From assembly GCF_943181415.1 (NCBI RefSeq), contig NZ_CALPBZ010000002.1, forward strand, positions 530,130 to 594,129: DNA of 64,000 nucleotides, read 5' to 3'. This DNA is from Microbacterium sp. Marseille-Q6648 (GTDB lineage: Bacteria > Actinomycetota > Actinomycetes > Actinomycetales > Microbacteriaceae). The notes beneath the pieces were generated by a model, which had not been told where the DNA came from, made no database searches, and saw only the letters and a program-made list of their open reading frames with translations. Positions 43,947 to 53,127 of this stretch are shown here, piece by piece; positions within the stretch are counted from its first letter, which is position 1; the number at the start of each line of letters is the position of its first letter. Both the position numbers and the translations under genes were made by a program.

Positions 43947-45683
43947 GTGACCATCAGCGACACATCGACCGGCTCCCCCGCGCCCCGCGCGGAGGGTGCG
44001 CGCGCTCGTCCACCTCGCCCCTCGTCCAAGCCGAACGGCCAGTGGAAGATCGACGGCACGACGCCGCTGAACGGCAACGAGGAGTGGAAGCAGGTCGACA
44101 ACGGCCTGAGCGTGCGCGAGCGCATCGAGAACATCTACTCCAAGGGCGGGTTCGCCTCCATCGATCCCACCGACCTGCACGGGCGCTTCCGCGTCTGGGG
44201 TCTCTACACGCAGCGCAAGCCCGGGATCGACGGCGGCCGGACCGCCACACTCGAACCGCACGAGCTCGAAGACGAGTACTTCATGATGCGGGTGCGCATC
44301 GACGGAGGACAGCTGACCACCGAGCAGCTGCGCGTCATCGCCGGCATCTCGTCGGAGTTCGGCCGCGACGCCGCCGACATCACCGACCGCCAGAACATCC
44401 AGCTGCACTGGATCCGCGTCGAGGACGTCCCCGAGATCTGGCGACGACTCGAGGCTGTGGGCCTCGGCACCACCGAGGCGTGCGGCGATGTCCCCCGCGT
44501 GATCCTCGGCTCCCCCGTCGCCGGCATCTCGGCCGACGAACTGATCGATCCGACCCCGCAGATCAACGAGATCACCTCGCGGTTCCTGGGCGACGCGTCG
44601 CTGGCGAACCTCCCCCGCAAGTTCAAGTCGGCCATCACCGGGCACCCGAGCCAGGACGTCGTCCACGAGATCAACGACGTGGCCTTCGTCGCCGTCGAGC
44701 ACCCCGAGCTCGGCATCGGCTACGACCTGTGGGTCGGCGGCGGCCTCTCGGCCTCGCCGCGGCTCGGCGAGCGCCTGGGTGCCTTCGTCGCCCCCGAGCA
44801 GGTGGCCGAGGCGTGGCACGGGGTGGCGCAGATCTTCCGCGACTACGGCTACCGGCGGCTGCGCGACAAGGCGCGTCTGAAGTTCCTGCTCGCCGAGTGG
44901 GGCCCCGAGAAGTTCCGGCAGGTGCTGCAGGACGAGTACCTCGGCTACGCGCCCCCCGACGGCCCGCCCGCCCCGAAGCCCCCGACCCCGGGCGACCACG
45001 TCGGCGTGCATCGCCAGAAGGACGGCCGCTTCTACGTCGGTGCCACGCCGATCGTCGGCCGCGTCTCGGGTCCGATCCTCGCCCACCTCGCAGACCTCAT
45101 CGAGGCGCACGGCTCGACCCGCCTCCGCACGACGCCCCACCAGAAGATCGTCATCCTCGACATCCCCGAGGACCGCGTCGAATCCCTCATCGCCGGACTC
45201 GACGGGCTCGGGCTGTCGGCTCGGCCGAGCCTCATCCGCCGCGGCACCATCGCGTGCACGGGCATCGAGTTCTGCAAGCTCGCGATCGTCGAGACCAAGG
45301 CCTACGCCACCGCCGCCGTCCTCGACCTCGAGAAGCGCCTCGAGCAGTTCGAGCTGCCGCATCCGATCTCGCTGCATGTGAACGGCTGCCCGAACTCGTG
45401 CGCCCGCATCCAGACCGCCGACATCGGCCTCAAGGGACAGCTCGTCACGATCGACGGCGAGCAGGTCCCCGGCTACCAGGTGCACCTCGGCGGGGGACTG
45501 GCATCGCAGGACCGCGACGAGGCGGGCCTGGGCCGTACCGTCCGCGGCCTCAAGGTCGCCGCCGACGGCATCGCCGACTACGTCGACCGCGTCGTGCGCC
45601 GCTTCCTCGACGAGCGCGACTCCGGCATCGACGAGACGTTCGCGCAGTGGGCGCACCGTGCCGACGAGGAGGCCCTGGTATGA
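43947..45683 (+). CDS. sir: Ferredoxin-dependent sulfite reductase (SirA/NirA type)
   Basis: A 578-residue siroheme/[4Fe-4S] enzyme that reduces sulfite to sulfide with six electrons. Cluster ligands are TIACTGIEFCKLA and HVNGCPNSCARIQ (CxxxxxC and CxxxC). Tyr87 (WGLYTQRK) and Cys179 (TTEACGD) are 92 residues apart, the same distance as Tyr69 and Cys161 of M. tuberculosis NirA, which form a covalent Tyr-Cys bond by the siroheme. That supports sulfite rather than nitrite as substrate, together with the operon. GTG 43947 has a GGAGG site; a TACTCT box lies at 43883-43888. First gene of a run of eight overlapping genes. Confidence 0.92.
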   Translation: MTISDTSTGSPAPRAEGARARPPRPSSKPNGQWKIDGTTPLNGNEEWKQVDNGLSVRERIENIYSKGGFASIDPTDLHGRFRVWGLYTQRKPGIDGGRTATLEPHELEDEYFMMRVRIDGGQLTTEQLRVIAGISSEFGRDAADITDRQNIQLHWIRVEDVPEIWRRLEAVGLGTTEACGDVPRVILGSPVAGISADELIDPTPQINEITSRFLGDASLANLPRKFKSAITGHPSQDVVHEINDVAFVAVEHPELGIGYDLWVGGGLSASPRLGERLGAFVAPEQVAEAWHGVAQIFRDYGYRRLRDKARLKFLLAEWGPEKFRQVLQDEYLGYAPPDGPPAPKPPTPGDHVGVHRQKDGRFYVGATPIVGRVSGPILAHLADLIEAHGSTRLRTTPHQKIVILDIPEDRVESLIAGLDGLGLSARPSLIRRGTIACTGIEFCKLAIVETKAYATAAVLDLEKRLEQFELPHPISLHVNGCPNSCARIQTADIGLKGQLVTIDGEQVPGYQVHLGGGLASQDRDEAGLGRTVRGLKVAADGIADYVDRVVRRFLDERDSGIDETFAQWAHRADEEALV

Positions 45684-46423
45684 CCGTGTCGCTGGCCCCG
45701 CGCACCGCTGTCAAGCGCACGCGAGACGAGCTGAAGGCGCTCGCCGAGCAGGGCGAGCGCGAGCTGCACAGCCTCGCCGCCGACGAGGCGTCCCCCGCCG
45801 AAGTCGTCGCATGGGTCGCCCGCAACTTCGGAGTGGATGCCCTCGCCGTCGCCTGCTCGATGGCCGACGCCGCGCTTCCCCACCTCGTCGCCGAGCAGCT
45901 GCCCGGTGTGGACGTGCTGTTCCTCGACACCGGGTACCACTTCGCAGAGACGCGTTTCACGCGGGACGAGGTCGGCCGGGCGCTGGACGTGCGCATCGTG
46001 GACGTGCTGCCCGAGCAGACCGTCGCGGAGCAGGACGCCGAGTTCGGCGCGAAGCTGTACGAGCGCGACCCGGCCCTGTGCTGCGCGCGCCGCAAGGTCG
46101 CTCCGCTGCAGGACGCGCTCGGCGGCTACGAGGTGTGGTTCACCGGCGTCCGCCGCGAAGAGGCTCCGACGCGGGCGAACACCCCTCTGGTGACGTGGGA
46201 CGAGCGCAACGGGCTCGTCAAGGTCAACCCCGTCGCCGCATGGACGTTCGACGACCTGCTGGACTATGCCGGCGCCCACCAGGTGCCGGTCAACCTCCTG
46301 GTCTCCAACGGCTACCCCTCGATCGGCTGCGAGCCGTGCACGAAGCCGGTCGCACCCGGAGAAGACCCCCGAGCCGGCCGCTGGGCCGGTCTCTCGAAGA
46401 CGGAATGCGGGCTCCACGTATGA
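45680..46423 (+). CDS. cysH: Adenylylsulfate (APS) reductase
   Basis: A 247-residue enzyme reducing APS to sulfite with thioredoxin. The two Cys pairs that hold a [4Fe-4S] cluster are present (LCCARRK and GCEPCTKP), plus the catalytic C-terminal Cys (KTECGLH). The presence of the cluster pairs marks it as APS rather than PAPS reductase, consistent with the absence of cysC (APS kinase) in the window. ATGA overlap with sir and with cysD. Confidence 0.93.
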   Translation: MTVSLAPRTAVKRTRDELKALAEQGERELHSLAADEASPAEVVAWVARNFGVDALAVACSMADAALPHLVAEQLPGVDVLFLDTGYHFAETRFTRDEVGRALDVRIVDVLPEQTVAEQDAEFGAKLYERDPALCCARRKVAPLQDALGGYEVWFTGVRREEAPTRANTPLVTWDERNGLVKVNPVAAWTFDDLLDYAGAHQVPVNLLVSNGYPSIGCEPCTKPVAPGEDPRAGRWAGLSKTECGLHV

Positions 46424-47376
46424 CGATCTCAGAAACCACGGCCCCCCGGACGCTGAGCGAGGAGCGCAGCGACGAGACGAAGCGCCGCCTCTCGACCCTC
46501 GACATCCTCGAGGCGGAGGCAATCCACGTCATCCGCGAAGTCGTCGCCGAGTTCGAACGTCCCGTGCTGCTGTTCTCGGGCGGCAAGGACTCCGTCGTGG
46601 TGCTGCACCTGGCCACGAAGGCCTTCGCGCCCGGGCGGGTGCCGTTCCCGGTGCTGCACGTGGACACCGGGCACAACTTCCCCGAGGTGATCCGCTTCCG
46701 CGACGAGACGGTCGCCCGTCTCGGCATCCGTCTCGAAGTGGCGCGGGTGCAGGACTACATCGACGACGGCCGCCTGCAGGAGCGCGCCGACGGCACCCGC
46801 AACCCGCTGCAGACGCTGCCCCTGCTCGACGCGATCGCCACGGGACGCCACGACGCCGTCTTCGGCGGAGCCCGCCGCGACGAGGACAAGGCCCGCGCCA
46901 AGGAGCGCATCATCTCGCTGCGCGACGAGTTCGGCCAGTGGGACCCGCGCAACCAGCGCCCCGAACTGTGGAGCCTGTACAACGGCCGCCACACTCCCGG
47001 GCAGCACGTGCGGGCGTTCCCGATCTCCAACTGGACCGAACTGGATGTCTGGCGCTACATCGAGCGCGAGAGCATCGCCCTGCCCCCGCTGTACTTCGCG
47101 CACGAGCGCGAGGTGTATGCGCGCGACGGCATGTGGCGCCCCGTCGGGGAGTTCTCGCCGCCGCGCGAAGACGAGTCCGTCGAGGTCCGCACCGTGCGCT
47201 ACCGCACCGTCGGCGACATGAGCTGCACCGGCGCCGTCGACTCGGACGCCGCCGACATCCGCGCCATCGTCGCCGAGGTCGCGCGTTCCACCCTCACCGA
47301 GCGCGGTGCCACGCGAGCCGACGACCGCCTGTCGGAAGCCGCCATGGAAGACCGCAAGAAGGACGGATACTTCTGA
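46420..47376 (+). CDS. cysD: Sulfate adenylyltransferase subunit 2
   Basis: A 318-residue PP-loop ATPase-like subunit (LLFSGGKDSVVVLHLA) with the family motifs HVDTGHNFPEV, FGGARRDEDKARAKER and SWTELDVW-like ISNWTELDVWRYI. With CysN it makes APS from sulfate and ATP. Overlaps cysH upstream (ATGA) and cysN downstream (TGATG). Confidence 0.95.
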   Translation: MTISETTAPRTLSEERSDETKRRLSTLDILEAEAIHVIREVVAEFERPVLLFSGGKDSVVVLHLATKAFAPGRVPFPVLHVDTGHNFPEVIRFRDETVARLGIRLEVARVQDYIDDGRLQERADGTRNPLQTLPLLDAIATGRHDAVFGGARRDEDKARAKERIISLRDEFGQWDPRNQRPELWSLYNGRHTPGQHVRAFPISNWTELDVWRYIERESIALPPLYFAHEREVYARDGMWRPVGEFSPPREDESVEVRTVRYRTVGDMSCTGAVDSDAADIRAIVAEVARSTLTERGATRADDRLSEAAMEDRKKDGYF

Positions 47377-48734
47377 TGCCCGCGACCCTCTCCACCGGGA
47401 CGCTGTTCCGGTTCGCCACGGCCGGCTCGGTCGACGACGGCAAGTCCACGCTGGTCGGGCGGCTGCTGCACGACTCCAAGGCGATCCTCGCCGACCAGCT
47501 CGAGCAGGTCGCACGCACCTCCGCCGAGCGCGGGTTCGCGCACGGCGAGTTCGACTTCGCCCTGCTGACCGACGGCCTTCGCGCCGAGCGCGAGCAGGGC
47601 ATCACGATCGACGTCGCGTACCGCTACTTCGCCACCGCCTCGAGATCGTTCATCCTCGCCGACTGCCCCGGCCACGTGCAGTACACCCGCAACATGGTCA
47701 CCGGCGCGACGACCGCCGACGCGGTCGTCGTCCTCGTGGATGCGCGGAAGGGTGTCGTCGAGCAGACGGTGCGCCACCTCGCGGTGGTCGCGCTCCTGCG
47801 GGTGCCCCACGTGATCGTCGCGGTCAACAAGATCGACCTCACCGGCTTCGACGCCGACACCTTCGCCACGGTGTCGTCCGACGCCCACCGGGTGGCCGGC
47901 GAACTGGGCATCGAAGACCTGCACGTGCTGCCGGTCTCGGCGCTCGAGGGCGACAACATCGTCGAGCGGTCGCCGCGGACCCCCTGGTACGCGGGTCCGG
48001 CACTCCTCGAGCTGCTCGAGACGCTCCCCGGCGCGGACGAGCTCGACCAGGAGCACGAGCCGCTGCGCCTGCCGGTGCAGCTGGTGCTGCGCCCCCAGGG
48101 CGGACTGTCGCCCGAGCTCGCCGCCGACCCCGTCGCCGCCGAGGGCCTGCGCGACTACCGCGCCGTCGCCGGACGCATCGCGTCGGGGACCGTGCGCGTC
48201 GGCGACCGTGTCGAGGTCTTCCCCTCGCGGGTGGCCACCACCGTGACCGGCATCCGGATCGCGGGCGAAGAAGCCGACGAGGCGGTCGCGCCGCAGTCGG
48301 TCTCGCTGGAGTTGGCCGATGATGTGGATGCCGCGCGCGGCGCCCTCGTCGTGGCGGCCGGTACGCTGCCGGACGGACGACGCGACATCGACGCCGAACT
48401 GTTCCAGCTCGACCGGCGCACGCTCGCCCCGGGAGCCCGCGTGCTCGTCAAGCACGGCACGACGACCGTACAGGCGCTCGTCGCCGACGTCTCGTCGCGC
48501 TACGACCTCGACGCGCTGACCCACGAGCCCGCCCAAGCGCTGGCGACGAACGACATCGGCCGGGTGCGACTGCGCCTGGCCGCCGACCTGCCGGTCGAGC
48601 CGTACGCCGACAACCGGCACGGCGGATCGTTCCTCGTCATCCACCCGACCGACGGCGCGACCCTCGCGGCCGGCATCGTGCGCGACAGGGTCGCCGAGGC
48701 GGGCCTCTCGGGCGGCACGGAGTGGGCGATATGA
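47376..48734 (+). CDS. cysN: Sulfate adenylyltransferase subunit 1 (GTPase)
   Basis: A 452-residue EF-Tu-like GTPase subunit that drives APS formation. Motifs: G1 AGSVDDGKSTLVGRLL, G2 EREQGITIDVAYRYF, G3 ADCPGHVQYTRNM, G4 VNKID. At this length there is no fused CysC kinase domain, again pointing to the APS-reductase branch. Confidence 0.95.
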   Translation: MPATLSTGTLFRFATAGSVDDGKSTLVGRLLHDSKAILADQLEQVARTSAERGFAHGEFDFALLTDGLRAEREQGITIDVAYRYFATASRSFILADCPGHVQYTRNMVTGATTADAVVVLVDARKGVVEQTVRHLAVVALLRVPHVIVAVNKIDLTGFDADTFATVSSDAHRVAGELGIEDLHVLPVSALEGDNIVERSPRTPWYAGPALLELLETLPGADELDQEHEPLRLPVQLVLRPQGGLSPELAADPVAAEGLRDYRAVAGRIASGTVRVGDRVEVFPSRVATTVTGIRIAGEEADEAVAPQSVSLELADDVDAARGALVVAAGTLPDGRRDIDAELFQLDRRTLAPGARVLVKHGTTTVQALVADVSSRYDLDALTHEPAQALATNDIGRVRLRLAADLPVEPYADNRHGGSFLVIHPTDGATLAAGIVRDRVAEAGLSGGTEWAI

Positions 48735-49549
48735 CCGCCGCGACCGGCAAGGTGTGGCTCGTCGGAGCGGGGCCGGGCGACCCCGGCCTGCTCACCGTCC
48801 GCGGACTCCGCGCGCTCGAGCGGGCCGACGTCATCGTCGCCGACCGTCTCGGCGCCCGTGCCGTGCTCGACGGCCTCGCCGCCGAGGGTGTCATCCTCAC
48901 CGCCGAGGTCGTCGACGTCGGCAAGCTCCCCGGCCACCACGCCGTACCCCAGGACAACATCAACGCTCTCCTGGCGCAGCTGGCCGGCGAGGGTCGCAGC
49001 GTCGTGCGCCTCAAGGGCGGCGACCCGTACATCTTCGGCCGCGGCCTCGAAGAACTGGCATTCTGCCAGGCGGCGGGGGTCGAGGTGGAGGTCGTCGCGG
49101 GCATCACCAGCGCCATCTCGGTGCCGGCGGTGGCCGGCATCCCCCTCACGCATCGTGGTGTCGCGACCGCCTTCACCGTCGCGACGGGCCACGACCAGAT
49201 CCGCGAGATCGGCGGCGGCGCCGATCACACCGTCGTCCTGCTCATGGGCGTCGGGACCCTCGCGCACTCCGCCCTGACCCTCGCGCGCGGCGAGCGCGGG
49301 CTCGACTGCCCCGTCGCCGTCGTCGAGGACGGCTTCGGCGCCGGACAGCGCGTGACCGTCGGCACCCTCGCGACCATCGCCGCGCAGGCCGCCGAGCGCG
49401 GCGTGCGTTCGCCCGCGGTCGTCGTCGTCGGCGATGTCGTGCGGCTGAGCCCGTACGCCCCGGCCGAGCTGGCCACCCTCGATCTCTCTTCGTTCGATCC
49501 GCTCGCCGCACCCGGCGGGCGCACCCCTCGAAAGGCCCCTTCGCTGTGA
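48731..49549 (+). CDS. cobA: Uroporphyrinogen-III C-methyltransferase (SUMT)
   Basis: 272 residues with the SUMT fold (KVWLVGAGPGDPGLLTVRGLRAL; RLKGGDPYIFGRGLEEL; GVEVEVVAGITSAISVPAVAGIPLTHR). It makes precorrin-2, the first step to siroheme needed by the sulfite reductase. No fused CysG dehydrogenase/chelatase domain; the CbiX protein upstream could do the chelation, but a precorrin-2 dehydrogenase is not in this window. ATGA overlap with cysN and GTGA overlap with the next gene. Confidence 0.93.
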   Translation: MTAATGKVWLVGAGPGDPGLLTVRGLRALERADVIVADRLGARAVLDGLAAEGVILTAEVVDVGKLPGHHAVPQDNINALLAQLAGEGRSVVRLKGGDPYIFGRGLEELAFCQAAGVEVEVVAGITSAISVPAVAGIPLTHRGVATAFTVATGHDQIREIGGGADHTVVLLMGVGTLAHSALTLARGERGLDCPVAVVEDGFGAGQRVTVGTLATIAAQAAERGVRSPAVVVVGDVVRLSPYAPAELATLDLSSFDPLAAPGGRTPRKAPSL

Positions 49550-50958
49550 CCCACACCCCTTCGTCCCTTGCGAATCTGCGCGTCGCGATCATCGGCGCGG
49601 GCCCCGCCGGCATCTACGCGGGCAACATCCTCTCGGGCTCCGTCGCCGAGGCCGGCGGCTCGGTCGCGATCGACCTCTTCGAGTCGCTCCCGGCGCCCTA
49701 CGGCCTGATCCGCTACGGCGTCGCCCCCGACCACCCGCGCATCAAGGGCATCGTCACCTCGCTGCACGAGATGCTGGATGCCGGTTCGATCCGCTTCATC
49801 GGCAACGTCGAGGTGGGCCGGGACATCGCCCTCGACGAGCTGCGCGAACGGTACGACGCGGTCATCATCGCCACCGGCGCGATCCGCGACGCCGTCCTGG
49901 ACATCCCCGGCATCGACCTGCCCGGGTCGTACGGCGCTGCGGACTTCGTCGCCTGGTTCGACGGCCACCCGGACGTGCCGCGCGAGTGGCCGCTGGATGC
50001 ACCCGAGGTCGCCGTCATCGGCAACGGCAACGTCGCCCTCGACGTCGCCCGCATGCTGGCGAAGCACCCCGAAGACCTGCGCTCGACCGAGATCGCGGAC
50101 AACGTGCTCGGGGGTCTCGAGGCCTCGAGCGTCACCGACGTGCACGTCTTCGGCCGCCGCGGTCCCGCCGACATCAAGTTCACGCCCATCGAGCTGCGCG
50201 AGCTCGGCGAAGTGCCGAACGTCGACATCATCGTCCACGACGAGGACTTCGGCGACGCCGACCCCGCCGACGCCAAGAACAACCAGCTGAAGGTGATGCT
50301 GCGCGTCATGAACAGCTGGCGTACGCGCGAGCGCACCGGCGCGAGCCGCCGCCTGCACCTGCACTTCTACCACTCGCCTGTCGAGGTCATCGGCGCCGAC
50401 CGCGTCGAGGGTGTGCGCTTCGAGCGCACCGCTCCCACCGGCGACGGCAGCGTCATCGGCACCGGCGAGTACCGCGAGATCGCCGTGCAGCAGGTCTACC
50501 GCGCCGTGGGCTACTTCGGCACGCCCGTGCTCGGAGCGCCGTTCGACGAGGTGCGCGGCGTGGTCCCGAACGTCGAAGGCCGGGTGACCGACACCGCCTC
50601 TGCGGCGACGGCCGAGGACGGCGGCACCGCACTGCAGGGCCTGTACGCCACCGGCTGGATCAAGCGCGGGCCCGTGGGCCTCATCGGCCACACCAAGTCG
50701 GACGCGATGGAGACCATCGCCCACCTCGTGTCCGACGCGCAGTCGGGGCTGCTCGCGGCTCCCGCGGTCGCGGATGACGTGCTCGACCTTCTCGGCGAGC
50801 GCGACGTCGCCTACACGACGTGGGACGGCTGGCGCGCCCTCGACGCCCACGAACGCGAGCTCGGCGCGACCCATCGCCACACGCGCGAGCGCGTCAAGGT
50901 CGTACCGCGCGACGAGCAGGTGGCGATCTCCCGTTCGGGAGCACTGATCGAGTCATGA
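49546..50958 (+). CDS. fprA: Ferredoxin-NADP+ reductase (FprA type)
   Basis: A 470-residue adrenodoxin-reductase-like flavoprotein. FAD motif [40 protein letters not shown] motif [15 protein letters not shown], and [21 protein letters not shown] near the end. It would move electrons from NADPH to the ferredoxin encoded next, which then feeds sulfite reductase. GTG 49546 overlaps the SUMT stop. Confidence 0.93.
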   Translation: MTHTPSSLANLRVAIIGAGPAGIYAGNILSGSVAEAGGSVAIDLFESLPAPYGLIRYGVAPDHPRIKGIVTSLHEMLDAGSIRFIGNVEVGRDIALDELRERYDAVIIATGAIRDAVLDIPGIDLPGSYGAADFVAWFDGHPDVPREWPLDAPEVAVIGNGNVALDVARMLAKHPEDLRSTEIADNVLGGLEASSVTDVHVFGRRGPADIKFTPIELRELGEVPNVDIIVHDEDFGDADPADAKNNQLKVMLRVMNSWRTRERTGASRRLHLHFYHSPVEVIGADRVEGVRFERTAPTGDGSVIGTGEYREIAVQQVYRAVGYFGTPVLGAPFDEVRGVVPNVEGRVTDTASAATAEDGGTALQGLYATGWIKRGPVGLIGHTKSDAMETIAHLVSDAQSGLLAAPAVADDVLDLLGERDVAYTTWDGWRALDAHERELGATHRHTRERVKVVPRDEQVAISRSGALIES

Positions 50959-51284
50959 CCTACGTCATCGCCCTTCCCTGCGTCGACGTCAAGGACCGCG
51001 CCTGCATCGACGAGTGCCCCGTGGACTGCATCTACGAGGGCGAACGCTCGCTGTACATTCACCCCGACGAGTGCGTGGACTGCGGCGCCTGCGAGCCGGT
51101 CTGCCCGGTCGAGGCGATCTACTACGAAGACGACCTCCCCGATGAGTGGCAGGACTACTACAAGGCCAATGTCGAGTTCTTCGACGACATCGGCTCGCCC
51201 GGGGGCGCCGCGAAGGTCGGCGTGATCGCCAAGGACCACCCCGTCATCGCAGAGCTGCCTCCCCAGGCGGAAGGCCATGACTGA
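50955..51284 (+). CDS. fdxA: 7Fe ferredoxin
   Basis: 109 residues. Cluster ligands are seen in [14 protein letters not shown] and [22 protein letters not shown], the 3Fe-4S/4Fe-4S pattern of actinobacterial FdxA, with the usual C-terminal extension. Probable direct electron donor of the sulfite reductase in this operon. ATGA overlap with fprA; 8-nt overlap with the next gene. Confidence 0.94.
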   Translation: MTYVIALPCVDVKDRACIDECPVDCIYEGERSLYIHPDECVDCGACEPVCPVEAIYYEDDLPDEWQDYYKANVEFFDDIGSPGGAAKVGVIAKDHPVIAELPPQAEGHD

Positions 51285-52242
51285 CCCGCACCCCGCCGCG
51301 ACCAGCACCGAGGTAGACGCGCTCATCATCGGCGGCGGCCCCGCGGGGCTCTCGGCGGCGCTGAACCTCGGTCGCGCCCGCGCGTCGGTCGTCGTGGTGG
51401 ACGCCGGCCGTCCGCGCAACGCCGCGACCCTGCGGTCGCACGGTTTCCTGACCCGCGACGGCGTCTCGCCGCTGGAGCTGCGCAAGCTCGCCCGCGCCGA
51501 GCTGACTGCGTACCCGAACGTGCACGTGATCGAGCGCGCCGTCGTGTCGGGCCTGCGCCCGCACCCCGGCACCGACGGGCTGCGCTTCGTCGCCGGCATC
51601 AACGCCCGCACGCCGCGCACGCCCCCGGCCGTAGCCGCCCGATCGGTCCTCGTCGCCACCGGCCTGCGAGAGACGCTGCCGACGATTCCGAACCTGCGGT
51701 CGTACTACGGCATGTCGATCTTCAGCTGCGCGGCGTGCGACGCGTGGGAGCTGCAGGACCGTCCGCTCGCGCTCATCGGCGAGACCCCCGACCTGGCCGC
51801 CCGCGCCCGCCTGATCGCCCGGTGGACCGACCGCCTGACGGTGTTCACGAACGGCGCCGACGTGGTGTCGACGGTCGAAGAGGCCGAGCTCGCGGCATCC
51901 GGGATCACCGTCGAGCGATCCGGGATCGCGGATCTCGAAGGGGAGCGCGGCGCGGTCACCGGCGTACGGCTGGGCAACGGGCGTGTGGTGGCGGTCGAGG
52001 GCGGGTTCGTGCGGCCGGTGTGGCATCCGGCGCTCGACTTCCTCGGCGCGGTCGAGGCCGAGCGCGACCCCGACGGTCATCTGGTCGTCGACGGATCCGG
52101 CCGCACCACGATGCCCGGTCTCTACGCCGCCGGCGACGCCGCCGCGCCCGGCCCGCAGCAGCTCATCGTCGCCGCCGGTCAGGGCGCGCGAGCCGCAGCG
52201 GTGCTGGTGCACGACCTGGTCGGGGTGCAGACCGCGCACTGA
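51277..52242 (+). CDS. Thioredoxin-reductase-like FAD/NAD(P) oxidoreductase
   Basis: A 321-residue flavoprotein. FAD motif [20 protein letters not shown], the redox disulfide CAAC ([10 protein letters not shown]), and the C-terminal FAD motif [17 protein letters not shown]. In true TrxB the NADPH motif is GxGxxA; here the corresponding region [17 protein letters not shown] is degenerate, so its electron donor may differ. It ends the sulfate operon and could serve APS reductase turnover or another thiol pathway. No thioredoxin gene is adjacent. Confidence 0.85.
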   Translation: MTDPHPAATSTEVDALIIGGGPAGLSAALNLGRARASVVVVDAGRPRNAATLRSHGFLTRDGVSPLELRKLARAELTAYPNVHVIERAVVSGLRPHPGTDGLRFVAGINARTPRTPPAVAARSVLVATGLRETLPTIPNLRSYYGMSIFSCAACDAWELQDRPLALIGETPDLAARARLIARWTDRLTVFTNGADVVSTVEEAELAASGITVERSGIADLEGERGAVTGVRLGNGRVVAVEGGFVRPVWHPALDFLGAVEAERDPDGHLVVDGSGRTTMPGLYAAGDAAAPGPQQLIVAAGQGARAAAVLVHDLVGVQTAH

Positions 52243-52275
52243 GCGGCGTCCGGCCGATGGGTGCCAGCCGGCCGA

Positions 52276-52438
52276 GGATCACAACTCCTGCACCTCGAGT
52301 GCGGCCCGGCGGGCGCCGGCCGCCGAGGATCACAACTCCTGCACCTTGAGTGCCGCCCGGCTGGCAGGTCCCCGATTCCCCGCGGATTCCCGCCGTGCAC
52401 GGCGCGCGGCGAGCCGCGACATGCAGGAGTTGTGATCC
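52276..52438. repeat. Dispersed 17-mer repeat, three copies (family A, locus 2)
   Basis: GGATCACAACTCCTGCA occurs forward at 52276-52292 and 52327-52343 (51-bp spacing, each inside a CCGAGGATCAC context) and in reverse at 52422-52438. All three are identical to the five copies at 25551-25771. The layout is again forward-forward then reverse, with about 80 nt between blocks. The whole gap 52243-52516 shows no gene apart from this. Confidence 0.95.
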
Positions 52439-52516
52439 TCGCGGGGTCTTTACCCGGCCGGGAAGCCGCCTGTCAAGGGCCCCGATCGAGTGCACGGCCA
52501 GTGCGAAGCTGGGTTC

Positions 52517-52675
52517 ATGCCCGCACTCGTTACTATCCTCATCATCGTCGGAATCGTCCTGCTGCTCCTCGGCATCTTCGTCGAGGCCGTGAAGTTCCTG
52601 CTGTGGCTGGGCCTGGTCCTGCTGGTCATCGGCGTGATCGTCTGGCTGCTGAAGTTCATCAAGCGCAAGGCCTGA
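52517..52675 (+). CDS. Small two-helix membrane protein, 52 residues
   Basis: MPALVTILIIVGIVLLLLGI, then FVEAVKFLLWLGLVLLVIGV, and the basic end LLKFIKRKA: two transmembrane helices with a short polar turn. ATG 52517 is chosen since the upstream in-frame residues are polar and would place an ATG before the likely -10 region. Function unknown. It is followed by a strong hairpin. Confidence 0.7.
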   Translation: MPALVTILIIVGIVLLLLGIFVEAVKFLLWLGLVLLVIGVIVWLLKFIKRKA

Positions 52676-52683
52676 CACACCAC

Positions 52684-53091
52684 TTACCGGCTGCTCGTGG
52701 GTTCGCCCACGAGCAGCCGTCTCGTTAACGCCCGTGCGGCGATGAGGCTGAGGATCAACGCGGTGACGGCGAAGAACCCGCCCAGCTGGACGGCGCCTCC
52801 GAAGACGATGTCGGTCACGGCGAGGACGATGAACTTGCTGCCGGCCATCACCGCGAGCAGGAGGAGCGCCCCGAGCACGCGGGTCGCCGGTGTCTGCGCC
52901 GTGCGGAGCCTGCCGACCGCAGCCTTCTTGGCGACGAGGACCACCTCGAGGATCGCCTTCAGCAGGATCGCCGTCAGGAGCGCGAGGGCGAAGGACTCCG
53001 AGATGACCTGGGGGGCGAACTGGATGAAAAGCCCCAGCACGACCAGGTAGACGAGGACGTCAACGAGGTCGATCGGCCGGATTCGCCCCAT
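52684..53091 (-). CDS. Integral membrane protein of unknown function
   Basis: 135 residues with three or four membrane helices (about 12-30, 37-55, 72-92, 98-118). A central basic loop reads AKKAAVGRLRTAQTPATR. I do not recognise the family. ATG 53091 follows TACACT (53098-53103) by 6 nt, giving a leaderless transcript. The last codons form one arm of the hairpin at 52688-52719. Confidence 0.75.
   Translation of the reverse strand: MGRIRPIDLVDVLVYLVVLGLFIQFAPQVISESFALALLTAILLKAILEVVLVAKKAAVGRLRTAQTPATRVLGALLLLAVMAGSKFIVLAVTDIVFGGAVQLGGFFAVTALILSLIAARALTRRLLVGEPTSSR
52688..52719. terminator. 14-bp hairpin with TTCG loop between convergent genes
   Basis: A perfect stem with arm CGGCTGCTCGTGGG, loop TTCG (52702-52705), and its complement. 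It starts 12 nt after the stop of the plus-strand small protein and lies within the last 11 codons of the minus-strand gene. A UUCG tetraloop makes it very stable in plus-strand RNA. There is no T-run, so it is a candidate intrinsic-like or 3'-end-protecting structure. Confidence 0.7.
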
Positions 53092-53127
53092 GGCGCGAGT
53101 GTAGACCCGCCGCACGCGACGGAGCGG

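Noticed and set aside
42648-45656. A 1002-codon minus-strand frame opposite the chelatase and sulfite reductase genes
   Set aside because: Runs antisense across several real genes and an intergenic gap; no recognisable domain.
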